Counted from the first letter of the stretch, positions 11,341 through 23,772 are shown. The stretch: 64,000 bases of DNA from Linnemannia hyalina (GCA_019671135.1 JAHRHY010000016.1:186001-250000), one strand, 5' to 3'. The notes: generated by a model from the letters alone, not told the origin. Program-made: numbers and translations.

Positions 11341-14300
11341 ATGGCACCAGAAGCTAACCAGAAGAATACCGGGTCTTCCTCCATCGTCATTGTTGGTCTC
11401 GGCATGGTCGGACTTTCATTTATTGAAAAGATCCTCGAATACGACACTGCTAAAAAATATACAATCACCGCAATATGCCAGGAGCCACTTGGTAAGCAAT
11501 AATATGGCATGCTATTAAAGAGTGTTCGAAGGTTCGAAGGCTCCAAGGGAGTGAGAGCGCATCTCAAGGAAAATGGCTGGTGTTAACCTTTATCTTGTGT
11601 TCAAATGACTATCAATAGTCGCCTACAACCGAGTGGGTTTAACTCAGTATTTCTCACACAGGAGTGTCGACCAGCAGCTCATGAAGCCCAGGCAGTGGTA
11701 CAAAGAGAACAACATCTCCCTCTTGATGCACCAAACAGCAACAAAAATCAACCCTGACTTGAAAATCATCCAGTCAGTCTCGACCCAGGATATCAACACC
11801 CCCACCGCAGCTGTGACAACCACGCCATACGACATTTGCATCATTGCCACTGGATCAACCGCCTTGCTTCCATCGGTCGTCCCTGGATTGGATCTCCCTG
11901 GTGTCTACGTATACCGCACCATTGATGACCTGGATCTGATCATCGAACGATCCAAGACCGCCAAGCATGCTGCTGTGGTTGGAGGAGGCCTGCTGGGGTT
12001 GGAAGCTGCCAAGGCAACTTCGGATCTCGGTCTCAAGACAACCATCTATGAGCGAAACAGTCAAGTCTTGTCGCGTCAGCTTGACGGTGAGGGTGCAGCC
12101 ATGGTTCTCCGCGAGATTGAGAAACTTGGGATCGAACACAGCTTGGGCAATCCTCCTGTCGCATTCATGTCAGACTCGACGGATGGAGGAGAATCCTTAC
12201 ATGTATCAAAGGCCAAGCTGCAGGATGGGTCGGTTGTCGAGCATGATATGGTGGTCTTTGCAATCGGAATTCTTCCAGGAGACAAGATCGCGCGCGATTC
12301 TGGCATCGAGTGCCATTCCCGCGGAGGAGTGTTGGTCAACGATTTCCTGGAGACCAATATGCAGGACGTTTATGCCATTGGAGAGGTTGCTTGCCATCGG
12401 GATCAGACCTACGGTCTTGTGGCACCAGGATACGACATGGCCGAAGTCGTTGCACGGAACCTGACTCGTGACATCTATTCCAAGGGCGTCGGAAAAGCTC
12501 ACCAGCCTCGCGTGTTTACCTCAGCAGACATGTCGACAAAGTTGAAATTGTTGGGCGTCCACGTCGCGTCCTTTGGAGATTATTTCGCCAGTTCAAGGGA
12601 GACTCAAGAACTCCTTTACCGGGATCCATTCGGCGCTGTATACAAGAAGTACGTCTTCACCAAGGACGGCAAGCATCTTTTAGGAGGCATGATGGTCGGC
12701 GACACATCCGATTACGGCAAGCTGCTGGGCATGTCCAAGTCGAAAAAGTCTCTCCAGATCCCCCCAAGCGAACTCATTTTGGGTCTCAAGCCTGGTCAAG
12801 GCCAAGGCGCCACGGATCTGCCAGACGATACGCAGATCTGCTCATGCAACAACGTCACCAAAGGCCAGATCAAAACTGCGGTTCGCTCCAAGGGATGCTC
12901 ATCGATCGGGGAAGTCAAGACGTGCACCAAGGCCGGTCTAGGATGCGGTGGATGCGTTCCTCAAGTCGGAGAAATCTTTGAGTCCGAACTCAAGGCGATG
13001 GGCAAAGTGATCAAGCAGAACCTGTGCTCGCATTTTGAGTATTCCCGGACGGAGCTGTACCAAGTTGTCAAGGTCAAGAAACTCAAGACTTTTGCCCAGG
13101 TGATGGAACACGCAGGAAAAAGCAGCCGTGCTATGGGATGTGAAGTCTGCAAACCCGCTGTTGCATCCATTGTGGCATCCTTGTTCAACGACCACGTGCT
13201 GGACCATGCGCCTCTTCAAGACACAAACGATCGCTTCCTGGCCAACATCCAACGAGGAGGAACATATTCGGTAGTTCCCCGTGTCCCTGGTGGAGAGATT
13301 ACTCCAGACAAGCTCATTGCCATTGCCCTAGTTGCCAAGGAGTATGGGCTTTACACCAAGATTACGGGTGGACAGAGAATCGATCTCTTTGGAGCCAAGC
13401 GAGAGGATCTGCCGTCGATATGGGAGCGGTTAATCAAGGCAGGAATGGAGTCTGGTCACGCCTACGGCAAGTCGCTCCGTACTGTCAAGAGTTGTGTCGG
13501 GTCGACCTGGTGCCGTTATGGGCTTCAAGACTCTGTCGGGTTTGCCATCGCTATCGAGAACCGCTACAAGGGTCTTCGATCACCCCATAAACTCAAGGGA
13601 GGCGTCTCTGGATGTGTCCGAGAATGCGCCGAGGCTCGAGGAAAGGACTTTGGTATTGTAAGTACATCATTGTTTGGTTTTGAGTCAGAGGTAAAATGAA
13701 TGTTTGTCTACATACGGGTGCCAATTCATACCAACTGACGATGAACTCTGGGACATGGCACGAATAGATCGCTACTGAGAAGGGCTACAATCTTTTTGTA
13801 TGTGGCAATGGTGGAGCACAGCCTAAGCATGCTGTGTTGCTGGTTACCGATGTCTCGGAGGCCAACTGCATCAAGTACCTGGACCGATTCCTGATGTTTT
13901 ACATTGCGACCGCCGACAAGTTGACACGGACCTCAAAGTGGCTGGAGAAGCTGGAGGGAGGAATCGAATTCTTGAAGAAGGTTGTTCTGGAGGACTACCT
14001 TGGGATTTGCGACGAACTCGAGGAGCAGATGGCGTATCTGATTGCGACCTATCAGTGTGAATGGAAGGTCGTTGTTGATGATCCAGAGCGCCGGCAGCAG
14101 TTCCGACAGTTTGTTAACACGGATGACACTCAGGATGGCATCGAGTTCATTTCTGAGCGTGGACAGCGCCGACCAGCGGACTGGCCCAAGGAAGGGGTGC
14201 AGCTGCCTCCATCACCCGTCTCGCCCACTCTGGATCCATTCGATGCTCAAGCCCTCAAGAAATGGATATGCGTTGGCAAGACCGACGACTTTGCAGTGGA

Positions 14301-14772
14301 TGCTGGTCGTACTGTCAAGCATGGCGATGTTCAGATTGCAGTATTCCGTTTGCCGAACGGATCGTGGTATGCAACCCAAAACATGTGTCCACACAAGCGC
14401 GCCTTGGTTCTTTCTCTGGGTCTGTTGGGCGACAGTGTTTCCGAGTCTGAGGTCAGCAAGTCACAGCCATACGTGTCTTGTCCTATGCATAAGAAAAACT
14501 TTGGGCTTCAAGATGGCAAGTGCCTTACACCCGGTGACGAGGACAAGTACCAGATCCAGACATTCGAGGTGAAGGTTGACGAAGAGGGTCAAGTATTTTT
14601 GCTGCTTCCGCCTACAAGGGCCCTTGATGATATCTTGGCAACGGACAAGGTTATGATCCATGCGCAAGAGGCGTTTGACCAGTTTAGATGGCAGACCAGC
14701 AGCATTGAGCTCGTGCAGCCACCGTCATCGTGCGCCACCGGGTCATGTGGAGGAAAGGAGCTCGAATGGTAG
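11341..14772 (+). CDS. niiA: Assimilatory nitrite reductase [NAD(P)H]
   Basis: Reduces nitrite to ammonium, the last step of the pathway. Exons are 11341-11491, 11619-13657 and 13768-14772; introns are 127 and 110 nt. The product is 1064 aa, close to the usual 1100. Domain order: FAD/NAD(P)H domain (VGLGMVG near the N-terminus and VGGGLLGLE later), BFD-like [2Fe-2S] domain (Cys about 458, 460, 493, 496), ferredoxin-like halves, the siroheme/[4Fe-4S] motif (C676-x5-C682 and C716-x3-C720), and a C-terminal Rieske-type domain with CPH at 937-939 and CPMH at 968-971. All expected ligands are present. It lies downstream of nitrate reductase on the same strand with its own promoter. Confidence 0.97.
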
Positions 14773-14949
14773 AGTAGCTGGCAACGTAGAAAAATATACC
14801 ATTTTTAGATCTAGAGAACGACGCGACAAGAACAAGTTATATTGTGACAAAAGACCATCCCCTCCCTTATTACTACGCCTATCGTCATTTCAACACATCC
14901 ATTAACTAGTCAAAGAATAAAGACAGGGGGTAGGACAGACTATTCATAC
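14773..14949. other. 3' flank of nitrite reductase
   Basis: Short AT-rich 3' region with an aataaag-like polyadenylation signal near 14916. Nothing else is seen. Confidence 0.4.
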
Positions 14950-16560
14950 AGGCACTCTATAGGATATCGTGAGCGAAGCATGAATGATTATAAAGTAGAA
15001 GCTGAGTACAGATACGGGACCGAGAACAGGTGCGGGGCTGAGAACGTGCGGGATTCTGAGACTTGATCCCATAATGCAACACCTCGATCTCAGTCGGTGC
15101 TCCAAGTTGGCGGTACAGTTTCCTGAGCTTTACCCAGGTGTCATCACAGATCGCAGATATAGAAACCATATCCTCCGCCCAGGTTCTCACCTGGTGCATG
15201 TCGGCCGTGATCCAATGTCTTCAACCTCGCACACACCCACTCATTCTCCACCAAATATTAAACTCAACTTGATACACGGGATCCGCTGATAACAAAATGC
15301 TCAAAAGCAGCGCCCGTTAAGAGAACTTCCTGAATGACAACGCCCAAGATGTGGCCGCAGTTAGTGCGTCGAATCTCTTTAAGGGTGTTCAAGTGATATC
15401 CTGAAGTCATCCTGATGGCCGAGCTTGCCTTGGTGTTAGAAGACCGATCGCGGATAGCCTCCAGAGTATGATGGCGGAAAACATTGAGGAAACATTGAGG
15501 ATAATGGGGGCGCCTTGACCGCATGATTCCAGAACTCGGAGACGCAGGGGTGGGGCAACAACAGCTCCAGAGGGTAGAGGCGACTCCTCGCGACCCCACG
15601 AGAGTGGATCAAAGATCTCCAGCGTGTGACAGACAAACTCAGCTGACATGTGTCGTCTATACAACCAAGCCCGACTCGCAGTCTTTTCAGCAAGTGCACT
15701 GCAACCTCCTGCTTGACCAAAAGGGGTTCCGTGGTAGGTCCTGTAGGTGTTGTTTCTTGAGCTTTGAGGTCATGTGTCAAAGATGTGGCTCCGTCCTAGA
15801 CTCTACTGCCATCGATCCGGAAGGTTTCAAGAAAAGTCAGCAGGCAGTAGATGAGTGTGTAGGTAAGCTCTCCCCACCGGATAGTGCAGCTCCGAATGTC
15901 CAACTCGAGCTCCGTGAGAGCCTTGAGGTTGGCGATTGACGAAAAGGAGAGCATCTTGCATAGACTGAAGGTTGTATCTTCTTAGACAGACATGGGTGAT
16001 CACGGGTCCAGGGTCAGAAGCCATGTCAGTTGAAGGAGACCAGAGATCTCGAGGTGAGCGCCCGCGGTGTACTCCTCCAGTGTCTGCTCCGGTTTGTAGT
16101 CGAGGTTGGTTAGCCGAGTCATCCGTGGAATGGCAGCTGTGAGAGGATTGGGAAGTGGGGATTCTGGAAGCCAGCTAGGCGACTGTCGAGTTGGAGGTGT
16201 AGTCGATATCGAAGTCGTCTCTGGAGTACTTGGGAGTGTTGTTGATGGTGCTGGTTAAGAGTGCTGGCGATGTCACTTCTAGGTCTAATGCAGGGGCCTT
16301 TTGCTGGCGTTGCCGTGGTTGGAATGGCTGGTCATGCTGTCGACAAGGTGCACAAAGGCGCTGGTCTGATCTTGAGGTGCCAGGTATGAAGAACGCTATT
16401 GTGAGGGGTGCAGGTTGTGGTAGTGTTGCAGCTGTTGGCTGTAAAGTTGATGGTAGTTGTTTGTTTGTTGCAGATGGCAGGTCCGCTACTGTTGGAAAAG
16501 TGTGTGTGAGGGTTGTTTTTTTGGTGTGTGAGAGAAAAAGAGAGACAAAGAAAGGGACCA
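14950..16560 (-). pseudogene. Decayed F-box/LRR-like gene
   Basis: On the minus strand several frames in turn give leucine-rich pieces such as SSIANLKALTELELDIRSC (about 15960-15900), PRMTRLTNLDYKPEQTLEEY (about 16125-16060) and SAEFVCHTLEIFDPL (about 15650-15600). These recall the LRR part of fungal F-box proteins. The frame changes repeatedly and no start or full-length frame survives, so this is best read as a relic. A similar relic lies at 30003-31660. Confidence 0.45.
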
Positions 16561-16667
16561 AAGCACATCTTTCTGTTTATGGGTTTAACTCACATAGTTC
16601 TTTTTTCCCTTTGACACACCCAGTGCGAGAGTGTAGTTGGGACACAGGGCTAGCACGATGAGTGACG

Positions 16668-16805
16668 ATGGAAATGGATCTGATCACACCCTCGAGTGAA
16701 GATCTTGCTAATGTAACCGAAAGTATTGAATCTGATAGTGATCTTGATTCAGATGGAAATGAACAACCACAATTACCTCAATCTAGAGAATCCCTGCAAA
16801 ACTGA
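16668..16805 (+). CDS. Short acidic ORF, uncertain
   Basis: An open frame of 45 codons starts MEMDLITPSSEDLANV and is rich in Ser, Asp and Glu. There is no recognisable domain and no supporting context. It may be chance or a fragment. Confidence 0.15.
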   Translation: MEMDLITPSSEDLANVTESIESDSDLDSDGNEQPQLPQSRESLQN

Positions 16806-17158
16806 AGATTCGAAAAGGTGTGCTCAAGGTTGATATTTGCATAGTATGAAGATTTCAGTCCCCATATGAGACAGACTCACTCACGTGCTTCCCACTATGG
16901 CACGACAACCTCCACACACAGGTCATCCTTCTGCTTTCATTCTTTCTTCAACCAAACTTCGTTGACCCACAAACACAAAACCCCGCCATGCCAACAACAG
17001 TCTCTTGTTGTCGCGCTTCATGATATAGCAAGTATTCGCAGTAACAGATGGCGCCATGACACAGCAGACAGGCGCTTACTCTCTCTACTTTTGAATTTTG
17101 TGTCTCACATTAGGTCAACAGCTAGCAAACAGTCATTTCCACAGACCTTCCAGCGAGC

Positions 17159-17550
17159 ATGGCCCCGACCCACAGACTGCTCTTCGGTCAGAACGCCGCA
17201 TTGCTGAAAGAATACATGTCCCAACCTCCCCAGTTGCGAGACATGGCATTGCTCAAGGAAGCACGGTAAAGCGATATCATTTTAATTTGTACTTTCACGC
17301 GGCAGCTTCACGGCATCTGATCTAACCCTTTACCCATTGTATTTCTCTTGTGCCTAGAACAAACATGTCTGGCATTGTCAGCGCCATATCTGCCCGGCTA
17401 TGCCAATTCTTCGATGAGTGGAGCTGTTCGCCAAGGCGAAATATTCGTGTCTTGCCTCCGAACTCGACCAACATACCTGTCTTGCCTATTTGCAACCCTA
17501 TGTCGATGTGCTCAAGAGGTGAGGCTTGGTCTACCTGTAGTGAAAACTGA
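17159..17550 (+). CDS. Hypothetical two-exon small protein
   Basis: Exons 17159-17265 and 17358-17550 join in frame (GT-AG intron of 92 nt) to give 99 aa starting MAPTHRLLFGQNAALLKEYM. A second possible donor near 17520 (GTGAGG) would allow more exons downstream. I do not recognise the protein. The region around it contains other coding-like fragments, so it could also be part of a longer decayed gene. Confidence 0.3.
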
Positions 17551-18291
17551 TCACTGATCGTGGGGAATTGAACAAATATCCCGAATCTGACGCACTGCTG
17601 CCATAAGATGATATCAAAGTCAAGACTCTCGCCGACTGTGAGTATTTTAATGAACAACCAGTTGTTCATTCTCGTTTGTTCACATTGTCGTAAAGCATTA
17701 ACACTGACTGCCGGCCAGTCTAACGATAATGGCTAATATAGGTGTTCCTCTACTCTGCGCCCTTTCTACAAATCTGCAACCCCTTCGGAGAATGACTGTG
17801 TACAGTTTGGACCAAGGACATTTCTACCTTCAAAGGCAAGGTCACTTTGCACATGTATGTCGTGACAAATGGAGCGCCTCATTTTGATTCACAATGGAAA
17901 AAAAAATCTACTCAAACTAATGCGGGGCTTCCATTTTACTAAGAGGGAAAAGGCACTCGAGGTCTCGAAGCTAGTCCGCAAGATGCAGTACGGAGCTACG
18001 TCGGACAATGGCAGACGCATGGGCTGTCTCTTTTGCTTTGACGGCCTCTGACTCAGCAGCGTCGAGCTGGAGTAACACTGAAGGAAACCCGCATGCAGAA
18101 TAGGAAGAACGTTCGTTTAGCCTGATCCAGGAGTACCACCACAACAACGGCGCCGGAAATATCGCGGTGATGATGCCTGAAGTGACTTGTAAGCCAACGT
18201 GCGAGAGCAAATCGTGCGCCATGTGAACGATAAGCCAACAATAACAATCTCTAATCTTGATGTTCTTTTTGTGCCGATGCTGTTGTTTTAG
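17551..18291. other. Region without a supported gene
   Basis: One fragment (about 17805-17885) reads WTKDISTFKGKVTLHMYVV in one frame and may be an exon of a lost or split gene. Nothing else stands out. Confidence 0.3.
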
Positions 18292-18732
18292 GATTCGCGG
18301 GAACCTTCTATCAGGTACTCCCCTTCGGTCAAATCTATATCGCAGGCAAAGCTACAAGGACTACCGTTTTTACCCCCGTTCGGCTGTCGGCATGGAGCTC
18401 TTCCTTGAGAGCGCCTCGTTGGCCATCATCTGGAACTTTCGTGTAAGTTGACTGTCATCGCTGCTCGCTTTGCTCGTTTTGCTTGCTTCGCTTGGTGGAC
18501 TGCCTCTTTCGTCTTGGTATGTCTAAAGCAACATGGTTCTTCATCTTCGTAGTCTGCGTTGGAAGCTCAAGGACCCGTCTTGCAGAGCGCATATGACAAA
18601 AAGAAAGCTACCGCCGAAATCCAGAAGCACGAGTTGGGCGTGTCAATCCCCCGAGAAAAGACCCCTAAATTGCAGATCAGGGCATTGAAGAACCACGTTG
18701 TACTCTCGCCCGCCCGTCACCACCGAACCTGA
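18292..18732 (+). CDS. Exon pair of an unrecognised gene, possibly broken
   Basis: Two exons join in frame: 18292-18442 and 18553-18732 (intron 110 nt, GTAAGT-TAG), ending in TGA. The first reads through YKDYRFYPRSAVGMELFLES and a hydrophobic LAIIW stretch. The second is charged (YDKKKATAEIQKHELG). The first exon begins after an acceptor in phase 2, so at least one upstream exon is missing from this model. The family is not recognised. Confidence 0.35.
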
Positions 18733-19953
18733 GCCACCACGCGCCATTGCATGCACAAGATTATACCTCCATTCTCCGTCGAGACGACCAAGGACCGATG
18801 TTGCGTGTGTGGCCTTCATTTTTTATTACGACCGGGTAAAACTCAACAAATCAAAAAACAAGGAAATAAGAAGGCGGATCTGGATTGTTATCTACTATCT
18901 GCATGAGTTGAAGAAAAAAGGGTGGAAGTGGGTGGGCACATCCTCGGTCCCTGGTCTAATAGAAGAATGGGTACAGGTCGTCCTGCATACACTTCATCTG
19001 CTCATTCTTGCTCGACACTCGACATTTCATTTCCAGCCCTTCGCTTTCACCACAAAACAGTATCACCTTCTAACAGATGCCCTCCCTGAGTCAGTACGGA
19101 CTTGACAGGTGCTTCTTTCATCACTCGCTCGCGATTGACAATAGTCAACAAGCAACTGGTCTTCGACGCAACAAATAGTCAGCCATCTTTGTCGTAACCA
19201 GCTAATGGCTGGGCAGAGCCCAAAGTATAAAAAAAAGGTTTCGCGACCGTGGGTGTGTTCCTGAATGTATGCTTGACTGTGGAATCGACGTTGTTACTTC
19301 ATGTCCTGTTCAGTTTACACACGTTTCTAGTCACCCACATCCATATGTCTGCACTATACATCCTACATGTTCCCCATTTACTTCCACATCTTTCCTTAAT
19401 TCTCCTCTATTCGACACTACCACTTAGCGTAACGCAAGGCAGGGATCGCTAGGGGCGGATGCGCACAGCTGTGCACAAAGCCAACGCCAAGGCATTCCAC
19501 CTACCCTTCTCTATCTTTCCATCTCCATTTGAGAACATTTATTATTTTTAAGTTATCTTATCGGGCAAGAGGAGGCCTGAGCACAAATGACTCATTCAAC
19601 TCTTGGACCTTTCTCTGTCTTAGCTGGGCTCTAGACTTCCGATTCCTTCTCTTAAATACCCGGACGGTGCGAGATGGGTTCAACTTTTGTATTCAACAGA
19701 CTCATCTCTCCTCTCCTCAGGTAAAGTTCCATTCATCATCATACCGTTAAGAAAAGCAATATGTGACTTGGCTCTATCAACAAGCCATTCATTAAGACCT
19801 TTGAAGCGCGCTGAGCCTTTAGGTCGGTGTGCTCCTTGTGCCTACTTTACCCACTTGCGCCAAATGCGAAATGTTTCGCATGCTGCTTCCTTGTCACCCT
19901 AACACTGAATCGTGTTCATGCACACATCATAGAACATCATTTCCAAACTTGAA
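18733..19953. other. Intergenic, no gene supported
   Basis: AT- and CT-rich sequence with short frames only. The CT-rich part after 19590 may be the promoter and leader of the gene at 19954. Confidence 0.4.
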
Positions 19954-20370
19954 ATGTCTATCCCTACCCAGACGACTGGCCAATACTGGGTATGGGCCAG
20001 GTCGCCCACCAAGGACTTTGTCGGCGGCGCACGCACAGGGAAATGGATGTTGTTTTATGACAAGTCTATCCTGGACGACAAATGGGTTACTGTAAAACAA
20101 CTCATTGAGCAGGATTCGTTGGGAGGCTTGGCAAAATGCTCCACTGCGCAAGTCAATCCAAACGCGACAAGTTCAAAGTCGGGTGTAATCATCGTGTATA
20201 CTTCCGACTATCTGGATCAAGAGGAGGTATATACGGTTGCGGTTACCTTGTACGAGAAGCTGGAGTACAAAACGACCATATATTACAAAACAGACGAACA
20301 GACATATGCTGGAGCGTACGGAAAAAATGGCTCGAAAAAAAATCACATCTACCGTTACCCCCTTGACTAG
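19954..20370 (+). CDS. DUF1917/Bles03-like protein
   Basis: A single-exon 138-aa protein. The segments GKWMLFYDKSILDDKWVTV, a Leu-Gly-Ala-Lys-like LGGLAKCST, VIIVYTSDYLDQEEVYTVA and IYYKTDEQTYAGAYG follow the order and spacing of the DUF1917 (Bles03, C11orf68-like) family, whose fold resembles the translation factor eIF4E. The molecular role of the family is poorly known. It is shorter than many members, but both conserved halves are present. The family call is from recall of its motifs and should be treated as probable. Confidence 0.65.
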   Translation: MSIPTQTTGQYWVWARSPTKDFVGGARTGKWMLFYDKSILDDKWVTVKQLIEQDSLGGLAKCSTAQVNPNATSSKSGVIIVYTSDYLDQEEVYTVAVTLYEKLEYKTTIYYKTDEQTYAGAYGKNGSKKNHIYRYPLD

Positions 20371-20900
20371 ACATGTTCTTTTTCATGTCCGTCATAAAAG
20401 GCCAACACTAAAGCCGAACTCAGTGAAGTGAAGTAGATCTGTGCATAGCGCATGCCTGTGTGCCTGTTTGTGAATATTTTTATGCATGTGCGAGCTTGTT
20501 GGAAACGAGGGCGTTAATGTGAGGAGTTAGTGTAATGTCAATGTCATCGGTACCACTTGTGGGATGCCAGGAAACCGTCTGTGCACATGTTATTTCGTGC
20601 ACGTCACTGTGGGATCCCAATCCCACCGGATAATGCAAAATGTGAAAGTCAAGCTCCTACAGCCATAGGGGTCACAACCATGCCACAAAAGGCATTATTC
20701 AGTCTTATTCCCACATTGTTTCATCGCAGACATCCCAAAGTCGATATTGCTGTCAATTACGCACTTTTCATATCGTCTTAGCGAGCCAAACGGAGGTCTT
20801 TGGATTGCTATGAATAAGAGCAAATGCTACAATGGTAAAAGAACATAACAATATGACGAGCGGCCATCGTTCACACTATAAAGACGGCCTCTCCGCACCG
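20371..20900. other. Intergenic, convergent 3' ends
   Basis: It lies between a plus-strand and a minus-strand gene end. Nothing is recognisable. Confidence 0.4.
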
Positions 20901-23072
20901 TCAGGTGCTGCTAGATGGACGTTTTGCATGACCGAAGAACGGCCTTTTGGAGGGGGTGATGTTCGTGGGCCGCGGGCGAAATGGAGCCGGAAGCTCCTCG
21001 TCGTTTTCTACACGCTTGGTTGGTGTGCGAACGTACCGCTCCGTTCCAGACTCGTCCATGATGGCCTAAGAGTACAATCAAACATTCTCATTGTCATTCA
21101 TGGATACGGTCTTCAAGGCAGTCAATTACATCGCAGGATGCGAAATATTACCTTGAATGTCTTGAGCAACTCAACACAGTCCATCATGTTGCCGCTGTCG
21201 TATTGGTCCCTTGGCAGGTAGGAGGCGTGCACACTCTGCCACACATATATCCCGTTCTGGAATGTGAGTTGGTACAATGTCATTTGAAAGCCTATGGTCA
21301 CGTTCACAACGAAACAGAGAGCGATGTTAATAACTTATACTACCATGTCTTCAATGGCCTAGTCAGAGTACAATTTTGCTTACCAAACACATGCACACAA
21401 GGAGCAGCAGTGAGGATCCGGGAGTGTCTCAAATGCAGGTCAATGGCGTCCTTGGCGAATCCAGACAATGCCCACATGTCCTCCAAGTAAGCTCGTTGAT
21501 GGCGCTCTTCCCTCGGTGGCTTCATCTCCATAAAGCCCAGTTCAAAGCCATCCCTGAGAACTGTAGCGTCAGGTTTATATGCGTCCCCTTTCCTGCGTTC
21601 GGACGACCCATTCGATGCTCGATTGGCCCAATGAAGCTCATATCGCTGATGGTAAGCTGGGAACACAAACGTGAATAAGCTGTCAAGGACGGAATGCGCG
21701 TGTGTGTCTTCATTTCTGAGATGTTTAAATGGCAAGAACTTCCTGGGAAGCTTTTGGCTCCTACAACCCAAACGAAAAAAGATAAGTACAGTTAAATTTA
21801 ACTCACACCAACCGATCTTGACCAAATACCATGTCAGATCACTTACGCTTGCTGAAGTAACACGAGCAATGCGTCCTGTTCTCGAGACTGTGTTTCCCGT
21901 GACCGGATATACCCCTTGGAAGTCATATCATGTCCCAAAGATCGACTGAACAACACAAGGTGCTCCGACAAACGAACGACGGGGACATGGAGCGCACCCT
22001 GAATAGTATCGTGGTCATCATCCGACATGCCTGGCAATTGGTAGGTCGCATCCCAGATGTGGTTGGCTGCCCTGTTTACATGTATCGAAAGATAGCACAC
22101 ATACGGGGTTCATTAGTGTATTCATCGTTAATGTAAAAATTGCAGTGCCCACAAGGGTAGATAAAACTTACAAAAAGAAGGGGAGGAACTCCAGTGTCAA
22201 TGTCTTCTTGACATCGTTAACGACAGCGGCAGCTTCATCCTGTAGTCGCCTGAAAGGGTTTCCAATATCGACGCCCTCGATCTCAAGCGGAGATGGAATG
22301 GCGGTGGCTGGGTCGAAGAAAGGTCGGTGCACCGGGCCCTCATCGTCCTGGGGATGTTGTTGGTGGCGCTGCTGGCGCTTTTTTCTCTGTTGCGGATGGT
22401 CCTGCTCTTGAGGGTTCTCAGCCAAGACATCAGATTGTCGTCTTTTGTTGTCCGACGATGTGCTTTCGGGTAGACGCGCTGCAACGTCCTGATCTTGGTT
22501 TATGGCATCTGCATGGACTTCACGTTGCACAACTGTTCCTGAGGTCCCTGCTGTTCAAATTATAATAATAATAATAATAATAATAATAATTAGTCGGCAG
22601 TTATATCAATAGAAATAATTGCGAGTACGGAAGAGAAAAAAAAATGACCAAATCACCTCGTTGAATGCGGCTCGAATGCTGCTCTGCAACATAAAGCTTG
22701 TCTTCTACGACAGACACTTCCAAGTTTTTGCAATACACCTGTAACAATGCAAGCGTCTTCCGTTAGTGGAAAAATCCATGGTAATGTTTCTTTCTAACCA
22801 CTTGCACATACTATTGCTGTTACCTCATCTCGCTCTTGCTCATCGAGTCGATCCCAAAAGCCTTTGCGGGCTTTCGTGGTTGCTTCCCACTCAGCCTTCA
22901 GTCGTCGCTTGAGGCTTATATTCTTGAGACGATCCACTCCCTGAAGCCAAGCCGCCGACATGGAACCACGATCCCGAGACGTAGCATCCATAAAATTGAA
23001 AAAGTCGATCGCCCCAGCGCCCTTTTTTGATGACGCGTCGTTCAAGTACCGAGAGACTGCTTCGTCTGTCAT
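20901..23072 (-). CDS. Seven-exon protein with PD-(D/E)xK-like nuclease motif
   Basis: Exons, all joining in frame with GT-AG borders: 23072-22824, 22738-22657, 22550-22172, 22071-21847, 21760-21384, 21291-21152 and 21065-20901. Introns are 85-106 nt; the product is 538 aa. Exon 3 is Gln/Arg-rich (RKKRQQRHQQHP), possibly nuclear-targeting. Exon 5 holds KPDATV and, 14 residues after its Asp, EMKPP (D376, E390, K392), the spacing of a PD-(D/E)xK nuclease core. No family name can be given. A related large fungal family of unknown proteins is likely, and the nuclease reading is inference. The intron 2 acceptor is a CAGCAG doublet, so one residue is uncertain. The open frame across seven exons argues that the gene is functional. 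Confidence 0.75.
22560..22592. repeat. (ATA)n microsatellite in intron 2 of the PD-(D/E)xK-like gene
   Basis: About ten ATA/TAA repeats directly upstream of the exon 3 acceptor on the minus strand. Confidence 0.9.
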
Positions 23073-23197
23073 ATCTGTGGTGACAACCTCGCGAGCAAAT
23101 AAGAAAATAAGAAAATAAGATATAAGTATTCGAACAATTATTTAATTAACACAATTTAATTAACACAAATAGCACGAAGTTCACAAGCTGAAGAAGT

Positions 23198-23400
23198 ACG
23201 ATAGCATCCCTTGTTCATGTTGAAGAACAGCAGAGCGGCCTATTCCAAGGCTGGGTCAAGTGCCAAGGAAGGAAGAGCGCACTGGTAGCCAAGGAAAGGA
23301 AACGACCCTTCTCTGGCAGTAGGATGACGAACAGCACGGCAATAGCACGCATGCTCCATTGCTTGACTAGGTCATGCTGCCGTAAAGTGCACTGGAATGG
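23198..23400. repeat. 203-bp direct repeat, copy 1
   Basis: Runs from acgatagcatccc to actggaatgg. It matches 23483-23685 at a constant offset of 285 with only scattered substitutions. Confidence 0.93.
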
Positions 23401-23482
23401 CCTTCGAGCTATCGTCTGTCTCATAGTTTGCCAGACCGATGGCATAGACAGAGTTCGCTGTCGCAGCAGTATCCAAAGTATG

Positions 23483-23685
23483 ACGATAGCATCCCTTGTT
23501 CATGTTGAAGAACAGCAGAGCGGCCTATCCCAAGGCTGGGTCAAGTGCCAAGGAAGGAAGATCGCACTGCTAGCCAAGGAAGGGAAACGACCCTTCTCTG
23601 GCAGTAGGATGACGAACAGTACGGCAATAGCATGCATGCTCCATGGCTTGACTAGGTCATGCTGCCGTAAAGTGTACTGGAATGG
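23483..23685. repeat. 203-bp direct repeat, copy 2
   Basis: Second copy, separated from the first by an 82-bp unique segment. The near identity without indels points to a recent duplication. It is followed by an 8-bp microsatellite and the second dispersed repeat copy. Confidence 0.93.
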
Positions 23686-23772
23686 TCATACGTCGCCTAC
23701 CTATCATATTTGTCGGACCGCAGACAAAGGTAGTGGCGATGTCATGGACTGTGAACCCCGGGGCGAAATGAA

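Noticed and set aside
18292..18732. Possible OPA3-like mitochondrial protein
   Set aside because: A hydrophobic stretch after a Gly and Glu recalled OPA3, but the surrounding residues do not match and the N-terminal part is missing.
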